Shown here: positions 51,555-59,924 of the stretch, in pieces
Position numbering within the stretch: position 1 is the stretch's first letter
Layout of the letters: each line of letters starts with the position of its first letter
From: Pseudomonas parasichuanensis
Lineage (GTDB): Bacteria > Pseudomonadota > Gammaproteobacteria > Pseudomonadales > Pseudomonadaceae
Length of the DNA stretch: 64,000 bases
NCBI RefSeq assembly: GCF_021601385.1
Contig: NZ_BQHO01000025.1
Span: forward strand, 33,425-97,424
Reading direction: 5' to 3'
Made by a program: the position numbers and the translations under genes
Notes under the pieces: model-generated
Told to the model about the DNA's origin: nothing
Database searches by the model: none
The model's input: the letters and a program-made list of their open reading frames with translations, nothing else

Positions 51555-53153
51555 ATGTCCCCCAACAATAAAAAGATTGATGTGTTCCTGATCGCCGTGA
51601 GCCTGGTTGCCGTGCTGCTCACCGTGATCGGCCTTGCCGCCTTCCCGGCACAAGCCGAAAGCCTTGCCAACCAACTGTTCGAAGTGGCCACCCGCACCTT
51701 CGGTACCAGCGTCCAGGTATTGGTGTTCGGCAGCTCGCTGGCCGTGCTGTACCTGGCTTTCAGCAAGTACGGCAACATTCGCCTGGGTGCCGGCAAGCCG
51801 GAATACTCCACCACCACCTGGGTGTTCATGTTCATCTGCGCCGGCATGGGTTCCTCGACCCTGTACTGGGGCGTAATGGAATGGGCCTACTACTACCAGA
51901 CCCCGGGCCTTAACATCGCACCGATGTCGGCCCAGGCGCTGGAGTACAGCGTCAGCTACTCGTTCTTCCACTGGGGTATCAGCGCCTGGTCGATCTACGC
52001 CCTGGCCTCGCTGGCCATGGCCTACCACTTCCATGTGCGCAAGAAGAGCGGCCTGAACCTGGCGTCGGTCATTGAAGCTGTGACCGGCTTCAAGGCCACC
52101 GGCCCGGTCGGCCGCGCTGTCGACCTGATCTTCCTGTTGACCATGATGGGCGCGCTGACCGTATCCCTGGCGCTCACCGCCTCGACCCTGACCCGCGGCC
52201 TGGCGGACCTGGCCGGCACCCCCAACACCTTCACCGTGCAACTGCTGGTGATCGGTGCGGTGGCGCTGCTGTTCTCGCTGAGCTCGTACATCGGCATCGA
52301 CGGCGGCCTGCAGCGTCTGTCGAAGATGGTCTGCGTCGGCGCCCTGCTGTTCGCTGCCGTGGTGCTACTGGTCGGCCCGACCCAGTTCACCCTGAACAAC
52401 ACCGCCAACTCCATCGGCCTGATGCTGCAGCACTACGTGCAGATGAGCCTGTTCACCGACCCGGCCGGCGACGGCGCCTTCACCCGCAACTGGACGGTGT
52501 TCTACTGGCTGTGGTGGGTGTCCTACGCGCCGGGCGTGGCCATGTTCGTCGCTCGCGTATCGCGCGGCCGCTTGATCAAGGAAGTGGTGTTCGCCCTGCT
52601 GCTGGGCGGCAGCTTCGGTTGCTGGTTCTTCTTCGGCGCCCTGGAAAGCTACAGCATGCACCAGTTCATCAACGGCCAGATCGACGTGCCCAAGCTGCTC
52701 AGCACTGCCGGTGGCGAAGCGGCGGTGACCGACCTGCTGCTGGCCCTGCCGTGGGGCACGCTGTTCCTGGCGGCATACCTGTTCATCATGGCGGTGTTCT
52801 GCGCCTCGCACATGGACGCCGCTGCCTACGCGGTGGCCGCCACCAGCACCCGCAACCTGCGTGAAGGCGAGGACCCAAGCCCCACCCTGCGCCTGTTCTG
52901 GTGCGTGGTGCTGACCCTGGTGCCGCTGGCCATGCTGTTCGCCAAGGCGTCGCTGTCGACCATGAAGACCGCCGTGGTGCTCACCGCGATCCCGTTCATG
53001 GTGATCCTGCTGGTGAAGATCTACGGCTTCTTCAAGTGGCTGGCGGCCGACTACGGCCAGGTGCCGGCGTACCGCATCGAGGAAGAGGCCACCCGCCTGG
53101 CGGGTGAAGAGCCGCAAGAGCAAGCGCCGCGTAGCGCGGCGGCGGTGCACTGA
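51555..53153 (+). CDS. BCCT-family carrier for a quaternary amine (YeaV-like, probably carnitine)
   Basis: A 532-aa membrane protein with about twelve spans. BCCT hallmarks are [22 protein letters not shown] (quaternary ammonium site with aromatic residues) and [31 protein letters not shown], the tryptophan-rich segment. BCCT carriers bring in betaine, choline or carnitine. The gene order matches E. coli yeaV beside yeaW and yeaX. The ATG has GGAG 7 nt upstream; a TTG one codon earlier is unlikely. L-carnitine is the best guess because of the adjacent CntAB. Confidence 0.88.
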   Translation: MSPNNKKIDVFLIAVSLVAVLLTVIGLAAFPAQAESLANQLFEVATRTFGTSVQVLVFGSSLAVLYLAFSKYGNIRLGAGKPEYSTTTWVFMFICAGMGSSTLYWGVMEWAYYYQTPGLNIAPMSAQALEYSVSYSFFHWGISAWSIYALASLAMAYHFHVRKKSGLNLASVIEAVTGFKATGPVGRAVDLIFLLTMMGALTVSLALTASTLTRGLADLAGTPNTFTVQLLVIGAVALLFSLSSYIGIDGGLQRLSKMVCVGALLFAAVVLLVGPTQFTLNNTANSIGLMLQHYVQMSLFTDPAGDGAFTRNWTVFYWLWWVSYAPGVAMFVARVSRGRLIKEVVFALLLGGSFGCWFFFGALESYSMHQFINGQIDVPKLLSTAGGEAAVTDLLLALPWGTLFLAAYLFIMAVFCASHMDAAAYAVAATSTRNLREGEDPSPTLRLFWCVVLTLVPLAMLFAKASLSTMKTAVVLTAIPFMVILLVKIYGFFKWLAADYGQVPAYRIEEEATRLAGEEPQEQAPRSAAAVH

Positions 53154-53170
53154 CCCGAAAACCTGTATCG

Positions 53171-53249
53171 CCCTATCGCCGGCAAGCCGGCTCCCACAAT
53201 GTCCGCAGCGCTGCATGACCCTGTGGGAGCCGGCTTGCCGGCGATAGGG
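53171..53249. repeat. Paired REP-like palindromes (CGCCGGCAAGCCGGCTCCCACAG type)
   Basis: Two inverted 28-bp arms between the BCCT gene and the cntA gene, same family as 12763-12846 and 63819-63899. Suggests the two genes have separate transcripts. Confidence 0.75.
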
Positions 53250-53301
53250 TCGCAATGAGCAACCTTGGATTCAGCTGCATTCAAATTTTTTTGCCCTGCT
53301 T

Positions 53302-53330
53302 GTTAACCAATAGATACGCGTTAACCAATA
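53302..53330. promoter_or_regulatory. Direct repeat GTTAACCAATA before cntA
   Basis: GTTAACCAATA occurs twice, 18 nt apart start to start, 17-45 bp upstream of cntA. It matches the GTTAACTAAAAGATA element before the BCCT gene. Confidence 0.5.
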
Positions 53331-53346
53331 AGAACCGAGACCAGCC

Positions 53347-54468
53347 ATGAACGATTTCAAACGCCTGCCCGCTGATTTTTGTGCCAACCCCGAAGTGGCT
53401 TACACACTGCCGGCCAAGTTCTACACCCAGGCCGCGGTGTTCGAGCACGAGAAGGAAGCGATCTTCGCCCGCAGCTGGATCTGCGTCGGCCACCGCAGCG
53501 AAGTCGCCGAGAAAAACGCCTACATCACCCGCCAGGTGATCGGCGAAAGCATCGTCATCGTGCGTGGCCGCGACGACGTACTGCGCGCGTTCTACAACGT
53601 CTGCCCGCACCGTGGCCACCAGTTGCTCGAAGGCAGCGGCAAGGCCAAGAACGTCATCACTTGCCCGTACCACGCCTGGGCCTTCAAGCTCGACGGCGAG
53701 CTGGCCCACGCCCGTAACTGCGAGAACGTCGCCAGCTTCGACAAGGACAACTCCAGCCTGGTGCAACTGCGTGTCGAAGAGTATGCAGGCTTCCTGTTCA
53801 TCAACATGGACAACGACGCCGCTCCTGTCGAAGACCAGCTGCCGGGCCTGCAAAAGCGCATGCGCGAAGCCTGCGCCGTGATCGACGACCTGCACCTGGC
53901 CGCGCGCTTCGTCAGCGACACCCCGGCCAACTGGAAGTCGATCGTCGACAACTACCTGGAGTGCTACCACTGCGCCCCGGCCCACCCCGGTTTCTCCGAT
54001 TCGGTGGACGTTGGCCAGTACAGCCACAGCCTGCACGGCAACTGGACCCTGCAGTACGGCCTGGCCAAGCCTTCGGAGCAGTCGTTCAAGTTCGATGAAT
54101 CGGTGAAAGACCCCTCCTTCGCCGGCTTCTGGGCTTGGCCGTGCACCATGTTCAACGTGCCGCCAGGGGCCAACTTCATGACCGTGATCTACGAGTTCCC
54201 GGTCGATGCCGAAACCACCCTGCAGCACTACGACGTGTACTTCCTCAACAAGGACATCACCGAAGAGCAGCAAAAGCTGATCGACTGGTACCGCGAAGTG
54301 TTCCGCCCGGAAGACCTGCGCCTGGTCGAGAGCGTGCAGAAGGGCCTGAAGTCCCGCGGCTACCGTGGTCAGGGCCGGATCATGGTCGATGCCCAGCGCA
54401 GCGGCGTCAGCGAGCACGGCATCGCCCACTTCCACAACCTGATTGCCGTCGCCCACCTGGACGACTGA
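53347..54468 (+). CDS. cntA: Carnitine monooxygenase, Rieske oxygenase subunit CntA (YeaW)
   Basis: A 373-aa Rieske non-heme iron oxygenase. The [2Fe-2S] ligands are in CPHRGHQLLEG and CPYHAWAF (CxH ... CxxH, about 83-105), and the mononuclear iron site is in DNYLECYHCAPAHPG, where the bridging residue is Glu, as in carnitine-type CntA, rather than the usual Asp. The N-terminal FCANPEVAYTLPAKFY and the C-terminal SRGYRGQGRIMVDAQRSG closely follow E. coli YeaW. With CntB it splits L-carnitine into trimethylamine and malic semialdehyde. GAGACC precedes the ATG. Confidence 0.92.
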   Translation: MNDFKRLPADFCANPEVAYTLPAKFYTQAAVFEHEKEAIFARSWICVGHRSEVAEKNAYITRQVIGESIVIVRGRDDVLRAFYNVCPHRGHQLLEGSGKAKNVITCPYHAWAFKLDGELAHARNCENVASFDKDNSSLVQLRVEEYAGFLFINMDNDAAPVEDQLPGLQKRMREACAVIDDLHLAARFVSDTPANWKSIVDNYLECYHCAPAHPGFSDSVDVGQYSHSLHGNWTLQYGLAKPSEQSFKFDESVKDPSFAGFWAWPCTMFNVPPGANFMTVIYEFPVDAETTLQHYDVYFLNKDITEEQQKLIDWYREVFRPEDLRLVESVQKGLKSRGYRGQGRIMVDAQRSGVSEHGIAHFHNLIAVAHLDD

Positions 54469-54485
54469 ACACACCGTTAGGCTTG

Positions 54486-54510
54486 CCCCGCGCCAGGGCC
54501 TGGCGCGGGG
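54486..54510 (+). other. Hairpin between cntA and cntB
   Basis: CCCCGCGCCA-GGGCC-TGGCGCGGGG is a perfect 10-bp stem. No T-run follows, so it may lower reductase expression relative to the oxygenase rather than terminate. Confidence 0.55.
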
Positions 54511-54530
54511 CTTCGTTGTCGAGGTATGCC

Positions 54531-55505
54531 ATGGCCAAGCAATACGAAATGTTCAAGGTGCGCGTAACCGACGTGGAACAGGCCACGCCGCAGATCAAGC
54601 GCTTCACCCTGGCCCGCAGCGACGGCGCCGCCCTGCCCGCCTTCACTGGCGGTAGCCACGTGATCGTGCAGATGCAGTCGGCCTGCGGCGGCCAGTTCAG
54701 CAATGCCTACTCGCTGATGAGCGACCCGCGCGCGCTGTCCAGCTACCAGATCGGCGTGCGCCTGGAAGAGCAGTCCAAGGGCGGCTCGGCGTTCATGCAC
54801 CAGCAAGTAGAGGTGGGCAGCGAGCTGACCATCTCCACCCCCAACAACCTGTTCGCCCTCGACCCCAGTGCCGGCCGCCATGTGCTGATTGCCGGTGGCA
54901 TCGGCATCACGCCGTTCCTGGCGCAGCTGCATGAGCTCGAGGGCGGCAACACCCCCTACGAGCTGCACTACGCATTCCGCGCGCCCGAGCACGGCGCCTT
55001 CCAGGGTGACCTGGAGGGCGGCCCGCACGCCGACAACACGCGGTTCTATATCGACAGCCTCGACCGCAAGCTCGACCTGGCTGCCCTGTGCGCCGGCCTT
55101 GCCGACGATGCCCACCTTTACGTCTGCGGGCCCAAGCCACTGATCGACGCAGTGATCGCCACCGCTGCCGCCGCCGGCATCGCTGAATCGCGTGTGCATT
55201 GGGAGCAGTTCGCCGCCGCAGCGCCTGCCGCGGGCGCCGCCTTTACTGTGGTGCTGGCCCGCTCCGGTACCGAGCTTCAGGTCGAGGAAGGCATGACCAT
55301 CCTCCAGGCCATCGAAAAATCCAAGGCTGCCAAGGTCGAGTGCCTGTGCCGTGAAGGCGTGTGCGGTACTTGTGAAACAGCGATTCTTGAAGGCGAGGCG
55401 GAGCACTTCGACCAGTACCTGAGCGATGAGGAAAAGGCCGCGCAGCAGACCATGATGCTCTGTGTCTCTCGGGCCAGGTCGGCGCGGATAGTGCTGGACC
55501 TGTGA
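54531..55505 (+). CDS. cntB: Carnitine monooxygenase reductase CntB (YeaX)
   Basis: A 324-aa electron-transfer protein. An FMN/ferredoxin-reductase domain comes first (YSLMSDPRALSSYQIGV, then GGIGITPFLAQLHEL for NAD binding near 120), and a plant-type [2Fe-2S] domain ends the chain with CLCREGVCGTCETAILEG and MLCVSRARS. It feeds electrons from NAD(P)H to CntA. The ATG has GAGGT 6 nt upstream. It follows cntA by 62 bp. Confidence 0.9.
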   Translation: MAKQYEMFKVRVTDVEQATPQIKRFTLARSDGAALPAFTGGSHVIVQMQSACGGQFSNAYSLMSDPRALSSYQIGVRLEEQSKGGSAFMHQQVEVGSELTISTPNNLFALDPSAGRHVLIAGGIGITPFLAQLHELEGGNTPYELHYAFRAPEHGAFQGDLEGGPHADNTRFYIDSLDRKLDLAALCAGLADDAHLYVCGPKPLIDAVIATAAAAGIAESRVHWEQFAAAAPAAGAAFTVVLARSGTELQVEEGMTILQAIEKSKAAKVECLCREGVCGTCETAILEGEAEHFDQYLSDEEKAAQQTMMLCVSRARSARIVLDL

Positions 55506-55615
55506 GCCCGAAGAGGCGGCTCCACGTTCGAGGCCCACCTACCTGGCATTTTTGCCAGTTGCGCATGCGGCATGCCGCGACCACAGTGCGCCTGAGCCTC
55601 AACGCAGGAGCCGCC

Positions 55616-56464
55616 ATGGAGCCGCTGAATGTCCTTCCACCAGCCCTGGCCTTGCTGGCTACCGATACACCAGGATCGGTTCTGCGGCGCAGCCTCGATC
55701 AGACTCGGTCTACGTTCACCTACACGGCATTCGGCCACTCTACGCCTGGGAACGGGGGCTTGGTGATGCTGGGCTTCAACGGCCAATACTGCGACCCCGT
55801 GACAGGCCTGTACTTGCTCGGGAATGGCTATCGCGCCTACAGCACCGTGCTGATGCGCTTTATCTCATCGGACAATCTCAGCCCGATGGGGGCTGGTGGC
55901 ATCAATGCCTATGCCTATTGCGCAGGAGATCCAATCAACAAGACCGACCCTTCCGGGCATCTCGGTTATGGCAGAAAACTCAAGGTTTTGCCCGCACCCA
56001 AGCTTCAGTCCATTCCCGCAGCCAACCTTGAGTCCATTCCCGAACCCGACGTGTTCAAGCTTATCGTCAGCTACCTACCGGCCCGCGATGCGCTAGCACT
56101 CTCAAGAACCTCACGCCATGTAAACAAACTGACCGCCCCTATCCTGAGTGAACTCAAACAAAAGCTCTCAGATCGACTCGTAGCACTGCGGACTAACGCA
56201 GGAGCCAACCCCGGGATACATAGGTCTTATGCAGTCGCGTTGAATCCTGAACCTCATGTTTTCCATTCTCAAATCCAAAATATCGAAGGCAATGGCGGCG
56301 CACAGCAGGTACTTGCGAACTTGAGAGAAACACGGGCAGAGAGAGCCAGATGGAATAAACTCATGCCCTCGCCGGACTCGTCGCCCGATAGCTCCGACTC
56401 AGAGGTTGAAATGCAGCGCGTCAACGAAGGAATAAGAAGGGCACTTCATGGGCCTCAGTTCTGA
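55616..56464 (+). CDS. Orphan RHS-core protein with F-box-like C-terminal segment
   Basis: A 282-aa protein. Residues about 51-115 carry a single RHS-repeat-associated core (GFNGQYCDPVTGLYLLGNGYR, then MRFISSDNL, NAYAYCAGDPINKTDPSG). The variable C-terminus has IPEPDVFKLIVSYLPARDAL and then ALSRTSRHVNKL (about 141-172), a close match to the F-box pattern. The rest is basic and low in GC compared with neighbours, a sign of a swapped-in module. RHS-core orphans with variable tails are often polymorphic toxin tips or effectors. AGGAG precedes the ATG used. No immunity-like gene is obvious next to it. Confidence 0.8.
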   Translation: MEPLNVLPPALALLATDTPGSVLRRSLDQTRSTFTYTAFGHSTPGNGGLVMLGFNGQYCDPVTGLYLLGNGYRAYSTVLMRFISSDNLSPMGAGGINAYAYCAGDPINKTDPSGHLGYGRKLKVLPAPKLQSIPAANLESIPEPDVFKLIVSYLPARDALALSRTSRHVNKLTAPILSELKQKLSDRLVALRTNAGANPGIHRSYAVALNPEPHVFHSQIQNIEGNGGAQQVLANLRETRAERARWNKLMPSPDSSPDSSDSEVEMQRVNEGIRRALHGPQF

Positions 56465-56624
56465 TCAGGCACAACAACAGCAACGCTGGGCGCCCGCAAC
56501 CGGCGTGCGCGGCAGGCGGATGAAGTCATGGGAGTCGCCGCACGAACGGAACTCCTGCACACCCGCACCGCTCTTAACAACATGCAGTAATACCCCTGGG
56601 CTTTACCTTCGCGGAGGATTCACC

Positions 56625-56942
56625 ATGCGCCACTTACTGCTTGTTCCCTCGCTGCTGCTGTTGCTGCCTGCCGGTGCCGCCCTGGCCCGGGTCGATGCCG
56701 GTGACGTCGCCACCTCGGCGGGGATCTCCGCGTCGCTGTACTCGACCTTCAAGGACGACAAACGGATCATCCCCGCCCAAGACGAACTGACTGCCTTCAT
56801 CGCCAGTGGCGGTGCCATCCGTGGCGCCTACCTGGAGTCTGCGCTGGCGCAGGCACGCCAGGCCAATCCTGGCCTGCAGGCCAGCGACGAGGAACTGGCC
56901 CGGGCGCTGCTGTCGCAGGATGACCCGGTCGCGCATCATTGA
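56625..56942 (+). CDS. DUF2388-family small exported protein
   Basis: A 105-aa protein with a signal peptide (MRHLLLVPSLLLLLPAGAALA) and the DUF2388 pattern TSAGISASLYSTFKDDKRIIPAQDELTAFIASGGAIRGAYLESAL, a family largely confined to Pseudomonas. Its function is not known. GGAGG stands 7 nt before the ATG. A good terminator follows. The 160 bp upstream (56465-56624) show no other gene. Confidence 0.85.
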   Translation: MRHLLLVPSLLLLLPAGAALARVDAGDVATSAGISASLYSTFKDDKRIIPAQDELTAFIASGGAIRGAYLESALAQARQANPGLQASDEELARALLSQDDPVAHH

Positions 56943-56956
56943 TCGGTGTCTGAATC

Positions 56957-56980
56957 AAGGGGCCGCCTGGCGGCCCCTTT
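56957..56980 (+). terminator. Rho-independent terminator
   Basis: AAGGGGCCG-CCTGG-CGGCCCCTT ends in TTT, 15 nt after the DUF2388 stop. Runs between converging genes. Confidence 0.75.
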
Positions 56981-56988
56981 GCGTTGGT

Positions 56989-57828
56989 TCAGGTAAATGC
57001 CGCGCAAGCCTCGCGCATGACCTGCCAGGTTCGCGCATCCGCCGGCACCAGATGTTCGATGCGCAATGACTCGACCGTAATGTCCTGGGGCATGCCAAAG
57101 GTGGTGAAGGTCGACATGAAAGTCAGCTCACCCTCCGGCGATGCCAAGCGCGTCAGCAGCAACGGTGGCAATACGCCCTGCGCAGGCTCATACCCGCTCG
57201 GCAGCGCCAGCTGTGCCAGGCGCTCTGCCAATACCGGATTGCCCAGCGACTCCTGACGGGCACGGTGCCAACCCACCGCACGAATCTCTTCGGCATTGAG
57301 CAAGAATTCGCCCAGCCCCCCGGGCGCAAACAGCATGGCCAGCATGTTCAACCCCTCCACCTGCGACGGCGGCAGCCCGAGCAAGGCAAACAGCGCGGAC
57401 GCCGCGCCATTGGCCGCCAGCACGTCCCAGTTACCGTCGATGACGATTGCCGGTGCGGGGTTGTTGGCCTGCAACAGGTGCTCAATGGCCTCGCGCACGG
57501 CCGCCAGCGCCGGGGCATCCAGCGGCGAGGCCTGGTAGCGCGGCGCCAGGCCAGCGGCGAGGAACACCTCGTTGCAACGCTCCAGTGGCGCATCGAGCGC
57601 GCTCAGCAAGGCATGCAGGGTGGCAACGCCTGGCCGCGCCCGGCCGGTTTCGATGCAACTGAGGTGACGTTGCGAAACGCCGGCACGCAGGGCCAGCTGC
57701 ATCTGGCTGAGCCCGGCCTGGCGGCGCAACTGGCGCAACGGCGAACCTGCCGTGGCCGTCGGCCGGGTGGGGTGAAAGGTCGAAAAGTCCATGGGCTGAG
57801 CCTGCGAATGTTCAGGTGAGTCGTCCAT
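56989..57828 (-). CDS. XRE-family regulator with MmyB-like ligand domain
   Basis: About 279 aa. The N-terminal XRE helix-turn-helix (LRQLRRQAGLSQMQLALRAGVSQRHLSCIETGRARPGVATL) is followed by a PAS-like MmyB sensor domain (IVIDGNWDVLAANGAASALFALLG). The start is unclear: ATGs lie at 57843, 57828 and 57792. A perfect palindrome covers the first two, so 57792 or 57828 is likelier. It is divergent from the small membrane-protein pair, which it may control. Confidence 0.8.
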   Translation of the reverse strand: MDDSPEHSQAQPMDFSTFHPTRPTATAGSPLRQLRRQAGLSQMQLALRAGVSQRHLSCIETGRARPGVATLHALLSALDAPLERCNEVFLAAGLAPRYQASPLDAPALAAVREAIEHLLQANNPAPAIVIDGNWDVLAANGAASALFALLGLPPSQVEGLNMLAMLFAPGGLGEFLLNAEEIRAVGWHRARQESLGNPVLAERLAQLALPSGYEPAQGVLPPLLLTRLASPEGELTFMSTFTTFGMPQDITVESLRIEHLVPADARTWQVMREACAAFT

Positions 57829-57843
57829 GACCTCTGAGGTCAT
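57827..57843. promoter_or_regulatory. Palindrome ATGACCTC-T-GAGGTCAT at the XRE gene start
   Basis: Perfect 8-bp arms around one base, covering the possible start codons of the XRE gene and about 60 bp from the divergent operon. A likely self-regulation operator. Confidence 0.5.
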
Positions 57844-57903
57844 TGCTGGGCTGTGACCCTATCACTAGTGTTCGGGCATCGAAACCGCCTTGGAGCTACC
57901 ACC

Positions 57904-58215
57904 ATGCGCAAACCCTGGCTGGCACTCGCCACCTTGATCGCCTTGACCCTGTATACCGGCTGGACCATGGCCAACGCCGAGCAGTCGCTGCTGGCCTTCG
58001 GGCTGCAGCTGATCAGCAGCCCGGACACCTTGCAGGTGGTCATCGATTTGTATTTGATGGCGGCGCTGGCCTGCCTGTGGATGTGGCGCGATGCCCAACG
58101 CCGAGGGCGCCCGGGGAGCAGTGTGCTGCCCTACTGCCTGCTGACCTTGCTGTTCGTCTCGATTGGCCCATTGCTGTACCTGGTCGTGCATGGGTTCAGA
58201 GGCCGTCGGCCATGA
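57904..58215 (+). CDS. Small membrane protein, DUF2834-like
   Basis: A 103-aa protein with three hydrophobic spans (residues 5-22, 47-61, 79-95) and the pattern MWRDAQRRG between them, as in the DUF2834 group. The ATG has GGAG 9 nt upstream. It is coupled to the MAPEG gene by an ATGA overlap. Function unknown. Confidence 0.75.
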   Translation: MRKPWLALATLIALTLYTGWTMANAEQSLLAFGLQLISSPDTLQVVIDLYLMAALACLWMWRDAQRRGRPGSSVLPYCLLTLLFVSIGPLLYLVVHGFRGRRP

Positions 58216-58625
58216 TCACGGTGTTCGCCGGGTGCGTCCTGCTGCTGTTTCTCAAGATGCTGGCGATTTCCTGCTACCAAGGCTATTTCCGCCTGCGCCA
58301 CCTGACCTTCGTCAACGCCGAGGATGCGGCCGTGCTGGGCCGCTCGGCCTCGGCCCAGGAGCGCCCCGAGGTACGCCGCGCCGCCCAGGCCTGGGCCAAT
58401 GACCTGGAGAACATCCCGCTGTTCTTCGTGCTCGGCGGCCTGGCGATCACCCTGCACACGCCTGAGTGGCCGACGATAGTGTTGTGCGTTTTGTTCACCG
58501 TTGCCCGGCTGTTCCATACCCTGGCCTACCTCGCGGCTTGGCAGCCCTGGCGCACCCTGGCCTATGCCGTTGGCCTGGGCTGCCTGCTGGGGTTGGCCGG
58601 GATGATCGCCGCCTGCCTGTACTAG
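58212..58625 (+). CDS. MAPEG-family membrane protein
   Basis: A 137-aa protein with four spans. The MAPEG pattern is seen in QGYFRLRHLTFVNAEDAAV, EVRRAAQAWANDLENIPLFF (the conserved Arg and Asn-Glu) and ARLFHTLAYL. Such bacterial proteins resemble glutathione-dependent microsomal transferases. Its start is coupled to the DUF2834-like gene. It overlaps the end of the MFS gene by 4 bp. Confidence 0.82.
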   Translation: MITVFAGCVLLLFLKMLAISCYQGYFRLRHLTFVNAEDAAVLGRSASAQERPEVRRAAQAWANDLENIPLFFVLGGLAITLHTPEWPTIVLCVLFTVARLFHTLAYLAAWQPWRTLAYAVGLGCLLGLAGMIAACLY

Positions 58626-59818
58626 CCCCGCCGCGCCAGCAAAAAGGCCCCCAGCGCCAGCACCGGCAAAGCCGCGCCCAGCAGCGCCACGCCCGTCCAG
58701 CCGAAGTGCGCATACACTCCGCTGGCCAACGCCGAACCCACGGCCCCGCCGAGGAAGATACTGGTCATGTACAGCGCGTTGAGGCGCCCGCGGCTGGCGG
58801 GATCGAGCGCATAGACCTCGCGCTGGCCGATCACCATGTTCATCTGCACCGCGAAGTCCAAGAGCACCCCGGTCAACCCCAGGCCGATCACGCTCATGCC
58901 CGGCGTGGTCAGGCCCAACAACAGGGCCAGCGGCGCCAGGCCCATCGCCAGCAACGAAGCCTGCCGTCCATGCCCGGCATCTGCCAGGCGCCCGGCCAGC
59001 GGCGCGGCCACCGCTCCTACGGCGCCGACCAACGCGAACAGCGCGATCTGGCTTTGCGACAGGCCATGTTCTCCGGCCAGGGCCAGCGGCACGGCTGTCC
59101 AGTACAGGCTGAATGTGGCGAACATCAGTGCCTGGTACAGCGAGCGCTGGCGCAACAACGGGTAACGGCGCAACAGCACCAACAGCGAGGCCATCAGCCC
59201 GGCATAGCTGGCCTTGTGTTCGGGCTCCCGGCGCGGCAGGGTCAGGGCCAGCAACAGGATGATCGCCAGCATCACCCCGGCCGCGCCGATGAACACCATG
59301 CGCCAGCCGAAATGATCGGCCACCAGGCTCGACAACGGCCGGGCCAACAGGATGCCCAGCAACAGGCCACCCATGATGTTGCCCACCACCCGCCCACGCT
59401 GGTGCTCCGGCGCCAGGTGCGCGGCCAGCGGCACCAGCATCTGCACCGCCACCGAACTGAAGCCGATGAGCAAGGCATAGGCCAAAAACAGCTGGCCCTG
59501 GCCATGGCCGCTGTTGCCGGCCAGCAGCAGGCTGACGGTCGCCAGCACCGCGGTGGCGATCATCAGCCGGCGGTTTTCCAGCAGATCGGCCAGGGGCACC
59601 AGCAACAGCAGGCCAAGGGCGTAGCCCAGTTGGGTCAGCGAGACGATCCAGCTGGCGTGCGCGGGGGACAGGCCCAGGTCGGGTGCGATCAGCCCGACGA
59701 TGGGCTGGGCGTAGTAGATGTTGGCGACGATGGCGCCGCAACAGAAGGCCAGCAGCGTCACCAGGGCGCGGCTCAGGCCGGGCGCTGACGGCTGGGCGAC
59801 AGCGATGGAAGCATTCAT
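58622..59818 (-). CDS. MFS transporter, DHA1 drug-efflux type
   Basis: A 398-aa carrier with twelve spans. ANIYYAQPIVGLIAPDLGLSPAHASWIVSLTQLGYALGLLLLVPLADLLENRRLM has the MFS loop 2-3 motif, and RGRVVGNIMGGLLLGILLARPLSSLVA the antiporter motif C region. The start MNASIAVAQ follows GAGG by 9 nt. It lies 106 bp downstream of a LysR gene on the same strand. The substrate is unknown. Confidence 0.88.
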   Translation of the reverse strand: MNASIAVAQPSAPGLSRALVTLLAFCCGAIVANIYYAQPIVGLIAPDLGLSPAHASWIVSLTQLGYALGLLLLVPLADLLENRRLMIATAVLATVSLLLAGNSGHGQGQLFLAYALLIGFSSVAVQMLVPLAAHLAPEHQRGRVVGNIMGGLLLGILLARPLSSLVADHFGWRMVFIGAAGVMLAIILLLALTLPRREPEHKASYAGLMASLLVLLRRYPLLRQRSLYQALMFATFSLYWTAVPLALAGEHGLSQSQIALFALVGAVGAVAAPLAGRLADAGHGRQASLLAMGLAPLALLLGLTTPGMSVIGLGLTGVLLDFAVQMNMVIGQREVYALDPASRGRLNALYMTSIFLGGAVGSALASGVYAHFGWTGVALLGAALPVLALGAFLLARRG

Positions 59819-59924
59819 GGGGGTGGCCTCGCTAAACGACATAAAAGTGTGGGCATGGTGCCGGGAAGCGCCGCGCGGCAGAATCCATCGGTAACGCAAC
59901 AGGGCTTTGCGCCCTGCGCAACAG

